Source: Entrophospora sp. SA101 (Eukaryota; Glomeromycota; Glomeromycetes; Entrophosporales; Entrophosporaceae). Taken from it: a stretch of DNA of 64,000 nt. The stretch lies in assembly GCA_958430865.1 (NCBI GenBank), contig CAUDNR010001502.1, positions 1 through 64,000 of the forward strand, written 5' to 3'. This document shows positions 1-11,103 of the stretch, piece by piece. The notes beneath the pieces were generated by a model, which saw nothing but the letters and a program-made list of their open reading frames with translations, was not told where the DNA came from and did not search any database. Positions within the stretch are counted from its first letter, which is position 1; each line of letters begins with the position of its first letter. Made by a program: the position numbers and the translations under genes.

Positions 1-1260
1 TGGTAAAGATATTCTTGTCTTTTGTAATCCAAAGGAGGTGGTGTTAACACTAAAATAAATAAAGCTCTAATTTCTTCCAAAATATCTGCTTTCTTGGTTT
101 TCAATAAATTGAATTCAGCAAAAGGTCCATTAGCAATTTCCTGAGCTTTGACCACACCAAAATTAATTGCTTCAAAAAGAAAATGTTGATATTTTTGTAT
201 ACTTGGTAATTTCTTAATTCCCAAAATAGCTTTAATATCTAAGTATTGAAAACTTTTTCCACCTTCATAACATTGAGCTTTATTTAATCCTGTTGGACTA
301 GACTTTTTTACCACTGCAACCACATGATCCAGACAATCTATTCTTGTTCTTCTGTAGAGTTTTTTAATCATGCCAAAACTACCATCACATTTGAATTTGG
401 TATGTCCAGGAATCATGAAATTCAATTCAATATTTTCATAATAATCACAAATTACTAAATATAGATAAAATCAAATAGTCACATTATTTTTGTTTTATTC
501 ACCAGCATTATCACAAGTAATCTTTAAATGCTTTTCACCTTTATTCAATTTCTTAATTCCATCAAAAATCATGCTAAGAGTTCCATTAGGACCTTTTCCT
601 ATAATTTCATCTTCATTAAGAACATAATTAATTTGTTCCCTTACTGCTTCATCTTGAATACCAAATAAATGAACTTTACATGGACTAAGATAATAAATTT
701 TACTTACTTGTTGATCTAAATGAGGCACATGAACATTTTGAGCTTAATTATAACTATAATGAGCAGTAGCATCAATACTACAATATTGTGTTTTACTCTT
801 TGGATAATTCTGATTAACCAGTTTTCTTTGCCCTTCTGCCAAATTGGTATTTTTATTATAATAATTTCTTTCTACTTTGGCTTTAGACAGATATTCTTTA
901 AATCTTTTGAGTAATTCTTTAGATTTTTCCTCTTGGAGAGCATTATAATGTAAACCATCTCTAAAATGTTGACAAGCATCACACAAATCAGTCCTGGGAC
1001 TCATAATTTGAATCTCTGGTGTCAATTGATGTCATAATTTTCTGAAAGCATCATATTTTAAGGATTTCAATTTGCTATCTTCTTCTAGACCAACTAGAAA
1101 ATCTATGTGGACTGATTTATAACCCATTTCAGCTGGTAAAAATATAATTGATTGAGTTATTCTATTGTTACTTCTTCCTGGACTTGGTAATCCATGAACT
1201 TCTGCATAATTTTCCAGAAAATTCTTTACTATATGTATCTTCTTTAATTGAAACTTTTTT
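1..1260 (-). pseudogene. Relic transposon protein with DUF7869-like (integrase-like) domain, running off the left edge
   Basis: One minus-strand frame reads through most of this stretch. It has the landmarks of the DUF7869-type transposon proteins common in animals and fungi: an ENYAEVHGLPSPGR segment (about 1170-1220), then PRTDLCDACQ, then HYSYN*AQNVHVPH, then ITCDNAGE*NKNN, then FMIPGHTKF near 380-420, and further open sequence down to base 1. The frame is interrupted by in-frame stops near 1030, 740, 493 and 470, so it is dead. The CxxC in DLCDACQ and the TCDNAGE motif are family landmarks known from memory, not from a search. The 5' end is unclear: no clean start was found between 1260 and 1660, where frames shift. 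The element continues beyond the window. Confidence 0.7.
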
Positions 1261-1999
1261 GAAATTTTGGTTGACTTTTCTTAATTATACATATGTGTGG
1301 GTGACTCTAAACCAAATGATCATGGTCGATAAAAATGGTGAAGGCGAGAAAGACCTTCCCCACCAAGATCCATTAATAATTTTCACAGGGGTGGCAAACA
1401 ATGACTCTTTTGTTGAGAACGAGGCAATGGGGATTTTGTTCTCGATTCCGAGCAAGTCCAAGACAAACAAGAGCAACAATAAAAATTATGGTGATGAAAA
1501 AAGAGATTGAAAAAAGTTTCGAAAGGGTGAATAAGAAAGGAAAGCATGTTGCTTCTTCAACCCCCTCTTCAACCTCTCCGACCTCTTTCAACTTACTCGA
1601 CAACCGTTTCTGTTCCCATCAGCTCTTCTTCTACTACTTCAACTGCCACAGATACTCCTAATTCTAAGGGTAAAGAACGAGCTTATAATTACATGAGCAG
1701 ATGTTCAAGAAATCTAAAATGAACAATGGACAATTAAAATATATTCAATTATTTATTTTTTATATTTCATGTTATACATGTATTTTCTGGATTAATGAAA
1801 TAAATTATAATAATAATGAAATGCTATCTTGAAAAATAAAGCCAAACATAAAAACTGCCATCTGCCAGTTAATCCCTTTTTTGAAAAAACTGAAAACATC
1901 ACATTAATATAAATGAAAGTAAATTCCACATTTGATGTTATTAATTGTTATCCTAAGAACAGTATAATCAAATAATCGATTGTTCGCGCGATGATGAAT

Positions 2000-2212
2000 A
2001 AAGTGAAAAAAACTATTTAAGAAAATTTAAAAATCCCCATCTTAAATTACACCCAGAAGATGTTGAAAGTTCTAACACCTCTAAAAAATTTAAAACAGAC
2101 TATTCTTTTTTGAATTCATACATCCATAATAATGAAATCAATCAAAACCTTTCAAATGCTCCAAGTAATGATGATGCTGGTAATGTCAGCAATAATAGAT
2201 TTCGCCAATGAT
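2000..2212 (+). other. Open segment of unknown origin, no start codon
   Basis: About 65 codons are open from roughly 2018 to a TGA at 2211. The composition is protein-like (KNPHLKLHPEDVESSN, then a DDAGNVSNNRFR end), but there is no ATG and no family is recognised. It lies just upstream of a Helitron helicase tail and may be part of the same decayed element. Confidence 0.25.
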
Positions 2213-2214
2213 AA

Positions 2215-2274
2215 ACGGTTTTGGAAGAGTATAAAAGATTGGAGGCTGTAAGCATTGATGGGTCGCAAAACTAG
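2215..2274 (+). pseudogene. Helitron PIF1-type helicase C-terminal fragment
   Basis: Sixty bases encode TVLEEYKRLEAVSIDG and then end. This is the extreme C-terminus of Helitron-encoded PIF1 helicases, and almost the same string occurs on the minus strand at 47490-47612 and, more diverged, at 15060-15185. The homology stops exactly where a TIR element starts at 2274. Confidence 0.6.
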
Positions 2275-2814
2275 TGATGTTAGCCGATAGAAAAACCTTA
2301 GCCGGCTAAGAACTTAATAAATCCCAGTTGACGAAAAAACCTTTTCAGATGGTACTAAGCTTGCCGGTATTATTATTACTACTACTATCGTTATTATTAT
2401 TATTTATTATTGTTATGATAATATCTCGCCTTTAATGGTTCAAATTATTTGTTTTACTTGTTATGAATTTGAATATCCGAATTACATTGAAAGTTTTATT
2501 CGAATAAACGAATAAAACGAATAGAACGAATAATTCGAATAGAACGAATAATAATAATTCGAATTAAAATAAGAATTTGTATTACGAATAGAACTCAATG
2601 ACTTTTATCCTGCTATGATATATTGTATTTTGCTTTTGAGTAAATGAATGTTTTTTTTGTCATTCTAAGTAATGTAGGCGGACCCATCTCAACTAAATGT
2701 CTATGCCATTAAATTCTGCACTAAAATTCCAGACGTAAAAATGAATGTCAAGAGAAATTTTTTTAACCGGATAAGCCGTGTAAGCCGATAAATTTCTTAG
2801 CCGGCTAATATCAC
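2274..2814. mobile_element. Non-autonomous TIR element (541 bp), TA target site
   Basis: The ends read GTGATGTTAGCCG and, inverted, GTGATATTAGCCG, and both are flanked by TA. Inside are a TTAGCCGGCTAA palindrome near each end, a short ATT/ACT microsatellite (2370-2420) and an 11-bp AACGAATAGAA-type minisatellite (2499-2570). No coding sequence was seen. The TA flanks suggest Tc1/mariner or Tigger mobilisation. Confidence 0.5.
2499..2570. repeat. AACGAATA minisatellite
   Basis: Tandem degenerate units of the type cgaataaaacgaatagaa lie inside the 2274-2814 element. A second array of the same motif occurs at 6905-6975. Confidence 0.6.
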
Positions 2815-2903
2815 TATACAAACCTAACAACATTGTAAAAGAAAAATATGCTTTGTATTGAAAATGTAAAAAATTGAATGCAATGTATTAAATTTTCTTG
2901 GTA

Positions 2904-3083
2904 CAGTCAGAGACTCCTATATAGTCGCATCCTATATAGTATAGTCACATTTTTTTGTTATTTGAAAATTCCCTGCTACTACATCGTAAAAAAATGTTCT
3001 GTATAGTCACAAACACTATAGTCACCAAAATTCTTGAAATTTCGCTAGATCTCGAGGTGTGTGACTATATGGGAGTCTGACTG
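2904..3083. mobile_element. Short MITE with CAGTCAGACTCC-type TIRs, TA target site
   Basis: The left end reads CAGTCAGAGACTCCTATATAG and the right end, inverted, reads CAGTCAGACTCCCATATAGTC. Both ends are flanked by TA. The 180-bp element has several internal ATAGTCAC repeats and no coding capacity. It is typical of Tc1/mariner/Tigger-derived MITEs. Confidence 0.75.
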
Positions 3084-3085
3084 TA

Positions 3086-3578
3086 ATGTGATGATTACAC
3101 GAACTCGCAGCAACCTATTAAACTCTTGTTATTATATATTGGTATCACACGCTTTTAAGCAAAGTTTTTTGTTGGTATGATTATCATAAAAACATTTCTA
3201 AAATCAGAATAATTAAATTTTGGATCAGGCCATGATAACCGCTATTTAAAAATCGTATGATACCAAGTGAAATTGTGCAGATTTTTGTACAATCATATAA
3301 AATTTACACAATAATATTATTTTATTTACTATTACATATCAATATTTGAGAAGATCTTTTGAATATGCACCACACACTCAGGGTTTTAATATACATAAAA
3401 ACTTTTTTTTTGTAAAACATAGGGATAATTATAATGATCATGCAATCAATTTTGTGATCAAATATCGTCAATTCTTTCTAAATTGTTATAATGTATGTTT
3501 CACGGATTTAATTGAGGGCTAATTAAACTCCACGAAAATCATTCCAAATTTGAAAATTTGCATTATTAAAAAAAAAGG
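3086..3578. other. AT-rich intergenic, no gene seen
   Basis: Upstream region of the HAD-family gene. No conserved coding segment, TIR pair or clear promoter motif was recognised. Confidence 0.5.
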
Positions 3579-5285
3579 ATGATAAGTAGTTGTTTCAGAT
3601 TAATAAATAATTTTCAAAAAATCAGGATGCTTAATACTGATGTATTCGACCACTTGGCCAAATCATTGTTTCGAGTTTTTACAAGCTCAGAGAATTATAA
3701 ATTTCCATTAATTGACTCAGATTTAAGTAACGATATATTGGAAGAAACTTTACCAAATCCATCCTCGATATTTATTTCTACTTGCAATTTAAAAAGCAGA
3801 GAATCGATTTCATTTGAACAAGATGTAGAATTGGAAGAAACTTATGAAGACTCTCAGAATCTAATTTATTCCAATATAACCAATATAATTAATATACGTT
3901 CAAAAGAGATAACCATAACAAAAAACATACAATCAACAACACAAACACCAACAGCACATTTATCATTATCATTACCATCATTGAATGGAGTTGATGGTGG
4001 TGATTCTTTGAATCTAGAAAGATTGAAGTCGCCAATAACTCGTATCAACATTTTTGATTTTGATGGGACATTATTTGCATCACCCAAGCCTAATCCAAAA
4101 TTATGGAGTAAAACATTAATTGGAGTTTTGTTAAACCAATTTACAGATGGCAAAGGTTGGTATCAAGATTCAAGATCTTTGGATCTAGGTGAGCCTACAG
4201 AGTCAAACAAGTGGAATGAATGGTGGAATAAAGGTCTACTAGACAATGTCAAAGAATCAATGAATGATCCAAAATGTTTGACAGTTTTTCTGACAGGTCG
4301 TTGTTATGCAGTTTTTAGTGAGACCATCACTAAAATGTTGGAGGATATAGGATTACGTTTTGATGTTTTAGGCTTTAAGCCAATTCATATGGCTCTTGAA
4401 TGGAATCTTGTTTATAGTCAAAATAGTGTTAAAAAATTAGGCATTGATTATTATAATTATATAATTAGTCAACCATGTGATCTAAAGCCTCCAGCATCTA
4501 CAAAAAAATACAAGTTTCTTTTTATAGATAATCTGCTTAAACAACATCCATTAACAGATTCAATTCATATTTGGGAGGATAGATGGGAACATATTAATGC
4601 ATTCAAAAATTTATTCTCCGAATATAAATCACAGAATATCATTAAAGAAGGAATTGTTCATGGGGTTGAAATTCCAGAATGTTATTATGATCCTCATAAG
4701 GAATCTAAAATAGTAATGGATATAATTAGAGACAACAATTTAAAAGTTAGTAATGGTATTTTATCTCGTTATTCCAAAAAAATAGATTTATTTCGCAGAA
4801 TTCAATTTTTGGGGATTTTTATAATACATGATCATGTTAAATTGCTATTTGAAAACTTCCCTCCACCTAAAAATAAGGAATACAATTGGTCATATAGTTA
4901 TCCTTTTGTATTAATAAAAAAATGGCCAAGTTGGAATTATATAAAAGACAATGATATTAATAGCAAAAGAAAAAAGATTGTCACAATGCGAATTACTGCC
5001 ACGGCAATTGTTTGGAAACAACATTACTGTCTGAAAGTTGAAATGGTAGAACCAAACGGACAATCAAAGTTGGAAAATGGGTTTTCTCATAGTGAATTAT
5101 ATAGTGATTATGGTATAGAAATGGTCAGACTTGCCCATAATAAAGGATTATCAGATTATGATTACGATTGCGATGATAATTTTGACTATTTGACGTACAG
5201 AAAAATTAAATGGAGACATATTCCAGAAAGACAGCAAATAACTATTCAAGGTGTTGTTGGAGCAAAATATATTGTTGGCTGCTAG
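3579..5285 (+). CDS. HAD-superfamily 'Swiss Army Knife' RNA-repair-like protein (intronless, 568 aa)
   Basis: A single uninterrupted frame of 568 codons. Residues about 155-345 carry a HAD-type fold: INIFDFDGTLF (the nucleophile/acid-base pair would be D160 and D162), LTGR at 238-241 (motif II Thr/Ser), and a FIDN (D317) ... WEDR (D334) region that can supply the metal-binding acids. The order and spacing fit the fungal HAD domain annotated as 'HAD domain in Swiss Army Knife RNA repair proteins' (PF10307), a name based on domain architecture; the biochemical activity is not well established. The N-terminal 150 residues are low-complexity, Ser/Thr-rich and probably disordered. The C-terminal 200 residues are unassigned. 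The start is the first ATG; an alternative ATG sits 16 codons in. No intron is needed, unusual next to the intron-rich neighbours. Confidence 0.8.
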   Translation: MISSCFRLINNFQKIRMLNTDVFDHLAKSLFRVFTSSENYKFPLIDSDLSNDILEETLPNPSSIFISTCNLKSRESISFEQDVELEETYEDSQNLIYSNITNIINIRSKEITITKNIQSTTQTPTAHLSLSLPSLNGVDGGDSLNLERLKSPITRINIFDFDGTLFASPKPNPKLWSKTLIGVLLNQFTDGKGWYQDSRSLDLGEPTESNKWNEWWNKGLLDNVKESMNDPKCLTVFLTGRCYAVFSETITKMLEDIGLRFDVLGFKPIHMALEWNLVYSQNSVKKLGIDYYNYIISQPCDLKPPASTKKYKFLFIDNLLKQHPLTDSIHIWEDRWEHINAFKNLFSEYKSQNIIKEGIVHGVEIPECYYDPHKESKIVMDIIRDNNLKVSNGILSRYSKKIDLFRRIQFLGIFIIHDHVKLLFENFPPPKNKEYNWSYSYPFVLIKKWPSWNYIKDNDINSKRKKIVTMRITATAIVWKQHYCLKVEMVEPNGQSKLENGFSHSELYSDYGIEMVRLAHNKGLSDYDYDCDDNFDYLTYRKIKWRHIPERQQITIQGVVGAKYIVGC

Positions 5286-5672
5286 ATAATAACGATTAAT
5301 AAATTAATTGTATTATATAATATAGGATTTAATAGAATAATTAATAGAATGATTATATTGTTTATTTATTGTACCATTCATTAGATTTCAATAAAAATAT
5401 ATTTTAATAATATTAATAAAATTGTTATGTCTAAAATGTATCAATTGCATAGATGGAATTGATTGATTGTACTAAAAGTATGAAATGCCAGTTTTTCTGC
5501 TGCTGATGATCATCACCATCATTTCTTACTTTTTTTCTTGAGTGACCTAAAATCCATGAAAAAATCCACATATAAAGAATATTTTTTCATAATATGATAC
5601 TGATCATCTAGAGTTATCAACAATTATAGCATGCGTAACTTCTAAATGCATCTGGCCCTCCAGTTTGTGTTA
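5286..5672. other. AT-rich 3' flank, no gene seen
   Basis: Downstream of the HAD-family gene. Only AT-rich sequence was seen. Confidence 0.5.
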
Positions 5673-5745
5673 AAGCAAAAAATTAAACCGATAAATTTGA
5701 AAGACTGCGGAATGTTCATTCAACTTATCGGTTTGCTTTTTTGTG
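5673..5745. repeat. Short hairpin element (AAACCGATAA family)
   Basis: The sequence reads aaaaaattaaaccgataaat ... ttatcggtttgctttttt, an imperfect palindrome of about 70 bp. A relative lies at 12325-12390 (aaccgataagtttt ... aaaacttatcgg), so this is a dispersed small inverted-repeat family. Confidence 0.5.
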
Positions 5746-6129
5746 CTGATATAGTTTTATGAAAAATTATTAGAGTTTAAAAATGGGCATTTTACTAATT
5801 ATTTGTAAAGAATTCGACTGTATCTTTTACAGGGGTAGGGTTATAACCTGTCCAATTGGAATACCTGGGGGTTTTGATACAAGATCAGGAATATTATCAA
5901 AACTAATATATGCTTAAATTCTTTACTTGGTAGACTCTCTAAGGATATTGATCGTTGCATCAGCATATCTAAAGCTTCTATATTTAATGAATTTCTCGTC
6001 TCATTTTTGATGAGAAACCCTATTTCACGATTTGTAGATGAAAAAGGATCATTATATTAATTAATTAGTTTAGAAATGCATCAGAAATAATATTTTTTGT
6101 CATAATTATCTAAAATTGTTTTAAAACTA

Positions 6130-6810
6130 TATAGGCAACCCGTTAAACCGAAGGCAATTGTGCAGTAACTTTTCTTCGAATTAACGGGGTTTTTTATAAT
6201 CCAAAGTTATTATTACGGGGTAATAAATTTAAAAAATTTAGGATTTAGAATTCAATGATAAAAAATAATCACTCTTTTTTTAGAATTTCAGAACAGTAGT
6301 TTCACTGACATTATATTTAGATGCAAGCTGGTTATTTTTTTATGTTTGGGTCTTTATTTTTTTCAATGCATATTTCTATTTTTTGTAAGATTTTTATAGG
6401 CGCATGTTTTCTTTTAATACCCCAACTTCTTTTTCGGTAGATTTTTTTTCCTCTTGTTTGCACTAGAGGAAAGTCTACCCTGGTTATTAATTTTTGTACA
6501 TTTTGTGCGTGAAAATGAAATTTATGTGAATTTGCAATTCACATTATACAACATACACATGTATTTGTATAACTTGTATACATATTAATATGTATTATTA
6601 TTATTGGCCCGATTTTTATTTCACTTCGGATTAACGGGGTAATTTTACATATAAATGCCTTCAAAAAACTTAAAAATTTCTTCGGTTTACGGTTTATAAA
6701 GTTTTATTAGTGACATTAATATTAACGCGGTAATTTACATATGTTTTGGCTTTGGTGTTTTAAAAATTATTCATTTTAACGGGGGTTTCGGATTAACTTT
6801 TAAAACTAAA
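6130..6810 (-). pseudogene. Tigger/pogo-like transposon relic with HTH remnant
   Basis: Several copies of a TTAACGGGGTAAT / CCCGTTAAACCGAAG motif in both orientations (near 6137, 6170, 6206, 6627, 6723, 6778) look like terminal or subterminal repeats. Between them, the minus strand at about 6240-6450 keeps a decayed helix-turn-helix: RKHAPIKILQKIEICIEK followed by QLASKYNVSETTVLK. This is the psq/CENP-B-type recognition helix of pogo/Tigger transposases. The frame is broken by stops and no DDE domain is left here. Confidence 0.5.
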
Positions 6811-6904
6811 GCAAGTGTTTAATGCAATTTTTTATTTTAGTATAATTATTTTATGGTAAATCACTGTATCACGCAAATAAACGATTATTCCATGACAACA
6901 AGTT

Positions 6905-6975
6905 TCTATTCGAATAAAACGAATAAAAACGAATAGAACGAACAGAATGAACAGAACGAATAAAACGAATTGATT
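6905..6975. repeat. AACGAATA minisatellite, second array
   Basis: Degenerate gaataaaacgaataaaaacgaatagaac units, same motif as 2499-2570. Confidence 0.55.
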
Positions 6976-6999
6976 CGAACAAATTAAACGTTTTTAAAT

Positions 7000-7940
7000 G
7001 ACTAAATTGCACAATGAATACAATGAATACTCAGTATACGTACTTATTATACATACTTTTTTATTTATTTACCAAGTGTGAGAGTAGTGTGGAGAGTTTT
7101 GAGAAAAAGCAGTAAAAGCAATCAATAAAAAATCCTTACATATCAGTCGGACAAGATTTCGCGTTTACTGATTTTACTATATTAATATGATCGACATAGC
7201 ACAACAGGCTTTGAAGGAAGATTTGAATACGAGATTATAAATAAACAATTTTTATGCTTCTAAATAAATAGAATCTTGTGCTTTTGTTCGTTTAAATTCA
7301 ATTGATTTATGCTTCAAAATTATAAGTAAAAAAATCAGCACAATCCATCGAAGCAACAAGATGTTCTATCTATATATGGAGAGATCAATAAAATTGAGTA
7401 AACAAACCATCTCCATACTTTCATCTAATTTTGATTGTTTGTGAGTTAATTGGTTTTGTTGGTGGGAGATGAAAAATTGATTGGTGACTATTTTGTGGGT
7501 AGTTGATAAATTGGATAAATCATAGGATAAAATCGAGAAGAAAGAGTATTTTTTGTTGGTATTTTTTGATTGTTTTGGTTGTTCAATATCTACTACACCA
7601 TTATCCTGAAATTTTATTATTATTATTATTAGTTTTTTGAAAAATAATTTTTTATAAACCTTAAAAATATATTTACAATTGCTCTAGCTCATGCAGATAG
7701 ATGGGTAGACTCTAATTCAAGATGAATAAATACCACCAGAATCAACATAATAGAGTTTCTGGTGTTCATTACAATAATATTTATTTATCTCTTATATTTA
7801 GCACAAGTTTTGTGGTCTGACATTATTTTCATTTAAATCATTTTTTTTGGTGATTTTCTTTGATTGATTAATTTCCTCGTCATATGGTCTACATTTCTAT
7901 TACTGTAAAAAATAAGAATGTTTTAATGATAAAACAAGTA
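7000..7940. other. AT-rich intergenic, no gene seen
   Basis: Contains only AT-rich sequence and a short ATT microsatellite near 7616-7630. The left end of the adjacent Tigger relic may lie here but was not located. Confidence 0.4.
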
Positions 7941-8590
7941 CATTCATACATATTTGTGTAAATAATTAGTAGATCATCTATCTTTTTTTGCTAAAGTATG
8001 TTTTGTGAAAAATAAGTATATATACTTTTTGTAGGGTGGAATCAAATGTTTCTATTTTCAATTTCCATTTTATTAAATTTTTTAGATAATTGTTAAAGAT
8101 GAAGTTTGCATTCATGCTTTAATATTTCACATCCAAGGTATGTTTCTAATTGCTTTTTTGATTTTGATATTTATGGATCACAAGAGACTTTAATTTTCTG
8201 CTCCATCAGCATCACAAGTTAGCATTACAGCAATTCTTTCTTTCAATTTTCTTCCAGTTATTGATGTTATGAGCAACACTCTAGAAGGCTCAAATTGCTA
8301 AAATAAACCTGTTTCCTTTGTGTTGAGAATGTCAGAAAATTGGTATTGACTTGTAATATTTTTTAGTTGTTCACTATATGATGGTAATTCTGAAGTGGGC
8401 ACATTACCAGTTTTACATACTCTTTAATGTTATATCTTCAAATCTTGTTAAACAGCCATCCAATGCTTTAAAATCATTTTTATTAAGAATCCCAGCAAAA
8501 TTATCTCCTTTTTCTTTTAATATTTCACCACTAAGATCTATATTGGCATTAAGTGATTAGAAGAGCAATTGTATTTTAGGATTAGAAAAT
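7940..8590 (-). pseudogene. Tigger/pogo-like DDE transposase relic
   Basis: The minus strand preserves, in order and across several frames, the hallmarks of a Tigger transposase. First comes a CENP-B-like DNA-binding segment (LSGEILKEKGDNFAGIL ... FKALDGCLTRFE). Next is the first part of the DDE domain (FSDILNTKETGLFY, matching the family's DE-TGLFY block). Then follow the GRKLKERIAVMLTCDADGAE block and degenerate sequence down to about 7950. Multiple frameshifts and stops make it non-functional. Family assignment is by recognised motif order. Confidence 0.65.
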
Positions 8591-8827
8591 TTAAATAAAA
8601 TATTGAAATTTTTATGAGAATCTCACAACATCAAGTTACTTCTTTTCTTTTTGTTATCAGAATTTATTATTATTAAACTTAATAAACATAAATTTACTAA
8701 ATTAAATATTAATATTAAAAATACTAAATCAGAAAGAATTTATTATTAAAATGTAAAAATTACTAAATTAAGAAAAATGCAAATTACTAAATTAGATTTG
8801 GGAAGATCATCGATGTCATGTGATATA

Positions 8828-9345
8828 TAAAATCGGCTCGTTATAAAAAGGGACGTTACAGAGAGAATTATTATTGTTATAGATTAGAATTTGTGTCATC
8901 AGGATAGGCATTTGATGGGATTTAGACCAACATTGCATGTGCATTCAATCCATTGTCAAAATGGCGAATAGCAATTTTGAATTATTTGAATCTTTAGAGT
9001 TTCGAGTTTGAATAAATAAAAATGTTTATTGTTACTTTGAATATAAAGGGAGTTCTTCCGTTTTTATTATTATTAAACAGGTTTTTTTTATATTGAATTG
9101 AATCTTATTATGTAAATTGTTTATATAGATTTTATTATTATTTAGTTAAACAGATAAGCTTGAGTAAATTAATTAAAATCTTATTAAATGGAATGGATTC
9201 AAAGAGCAGAAATAAAACAAAAATTTAAATTTGAATTCAAATTATTATTTTATAATTATAAAATAAATAAATAATAATAATAATAATAATGAACAAACTA
9301 ATTAATAATAATGATGATGATAATTTAACAGTTGCGCCTTCTTCA
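8828..9345. repeat. Duplicated lipase 5' region, copy 1
   Basis: The stretch from taaaatcggctcgttataaa through the first codons of the lipase reading frame is nearly identical to 18068-18565. The main difference is a 20-bp stretch (about 9088-9107) absent from the second copy. Confidence 0.8.
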
Positions 9346-9639
9346 AATACTAAAACAACTATTTATTCAAATATTAAAACAACAATTATTTCAAATTCTT
9401 GTACATCAAAGTCCACAACTACAAATTTTGCCGACAATCAAAATCATCATCATTTAATTCATAAAGAAAATTTGAAAACCACATAGTGATAACAAAAGAT
9501 GAATTCAAATTAAATTTATTGCATTTAATAAAAGAAGATAATAATGATAATAATAATAAAGTCATATATCTTCAACATGGATTATTTGATAGCACAGATA
9601 CTTGGCTATTGAATGGGCCAGAACACAGTTTATCATATA

Positions 9640-9836
9640 CAGTGAACCCTCCCTAAGTGCACCCTCCCTAAATGCACGCACTATGTATACCCTCCATAAA
9701 TGCACGGCCCATCTCATCCCCAAGCTTATAGAGAGCTTATAAAATCACCCTCCATAAATGCACACCCTCCACAAGTGCACGCTCACAAGAAATAGCACTA
9801 TGTTCCCGGGGGGGTGCACTTATAGAGGGTTCACTG
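9640..9836. mobile_element. MITE with CAGTGAACCCTC TIRs inserted in a lipase exon, TA duplication
   Basis: The ends read CAGTGAACCCTCCCTAAGTGCAC and, inverted, CAGTGAACCCTCTATAAGTGCAC. Both are flanked by TA. Internal ACCCTCCATAAATGCACG repeats are present. Removing the element plus one TA rejoins the lipase frame precisely (codons for S-Y-I-L-K-D), which defines the insertion and a Tc1/mariner-type target site. Confidence 0.9.
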
Positions 9837-10092
9837 TATATTGAAAGATAATGGATATGATATTTGGTTGGGTGATTCACGTGGTAATCAGTACAGCAAG
9901 CCATCTCCTTCTGATGAATATGATTTCAGTTGGGATGAAATGGCAAAATATGATTTGCCTGCTTTTATTAATTACATCAAGAAACAAACCAATGTAGACA
10001 ATTTATCATTTATTGGTCATTCTCAAGGTAAATAAATAAATGGTCTTATTATATACATTAATATACATGATATATATGATGTTGGGTGTAAT

Positions 10093-10346
10093 TAAGGTTT
10101 CTGGTCGAAACTGCTTCTATTAGTAGCCGAAATTGCCCAAATACTTTGGGCAAAAATTATTTTTTTATAAGCCCAAACTACTTTTTGTTATTAGCCGAAA
10201 TTGGGCAAAATTATTTTAAAGTTGTTTAAGTTAAAACAAGTTGATTCATATAGTTTTTTAATGTTCATGCTTATAGAAAATGTTGAGAAGCCCAAATTGC
10301 CCAAACTAGTTTGGGCTTTGAGAAACAGTTTGGACTGGAAACCTTA
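10093..10346. mobile_element. hAT-like MITE in the lipase intron, 8-bp duplication
   Basis: The TIRs are TAAGGTTTCTGGTCGAAACTG and, inverted, TAAGGTTTCCAGTCCAAACTG. They are flanked on both sides by GGTGTAAT (10085-10092 and 10347-10354), an 8-bp target duplication typical of hAT elements. The interior contains repeated GCCGAAATTG/GCCCAAATTG motifs and no ORF. Confidence 0.85.
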
Positions 10347-11103
10347 GGTGTAATAATGAAAATAATAATAAATTTTCTTTTTAAAAAAAGGAGCAATTGA
10401 AATCTTAGCATCATTGATAATTGAATCAATCTCACCAACAGATTTACAATGTATTGTGTTGATAGAACCACCAGCAATATTAAAAAATCAAAAATCAAAA
10501 GTAATCAAATTGCTAAGTAAAATAAAAGCTGACAATCTAATCAAAATCCTCCCAGTTAAATTATTCAAGAACACATTGGATTTCTCACATAAATTGATTG
10601 AACACAGTTTAAATTACAATGACAGTTTTAAATTTATATTTGGTGAGACTAAATTATTGGAAAATAGCAATTTCCCTGGTCATTTTCCTGCTCCTGCAAG
10701 TAATTAAAATCTTGTTCATTGGATTCAGGTAAATAAATGTATTTGCATAAATACATTATATGTGTTATTATTCTTTCTAATGCTCTTCTATATTAGTCAA
10801 GTAGATCAGTTTATTCCAACAGTACCAGGATAAATCAACTCAGAACAATGAATCAATTTATGACATATCAATTATTCTGCCTAATTCATTAAAATTGGCT
10901 ACAATTGTTGGTACAAATGATTTATTGGCTACTCCTGAAAATTTTCTTTGTTGAATCAACAATTGAAAATGAATAATAATTCAACATTCACAAAAACTTT
11001 TAAAGGTTATGCTCATATGTATTTTTATTGGTCTTTGGATGCCAAAGATACTATTTATCCTGAAATTATAAACTTTTTAAATGAAAACATTAAAAAAATC
11101 TAA

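Larger units (their letters stand above)
9289..11103 (+). pseudogene. Acid (triacylglycerol/steryl-ester) lipase pseudogene
   Basis: An alpha/beta-hydrolase lipase of the lysosomal acid lipase/Yeh/Tgl1 family can be followed throughout. ENHIVITKDEF and VIYLQHGLFDSTDTWLLNGP lie before the break; GYDIWLGDSRGN and the nucleophile elbow GHSQG come next (to 10027). An intron (10028-10390) follows, then EPPAILKNQKS and HFPAPASN*NLVHWIQ (10391-10728), a second intron (10729-10796), GTNDLLA (catalytic Asp region) and finally GYAHMYFYWSLDA (catalytic His region) before TAA at 11101. It is dead in several ways. The N-terminal ORF 9289-9486 is in a different frame from what follows. A 197-bp element is inserted at 9640. 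A TAA replaces a codon near 10704, and two or more frameshifts occur in the last exon. A 254-bp hAT-like element sits in the first intron. Confidence 0.8.

Noticed and set aside
8378..8560. 60-codon ORF on plus
   Set aside because: Antisense of the Tigger transposase relic, which has recognisable motifs on the minus strand.
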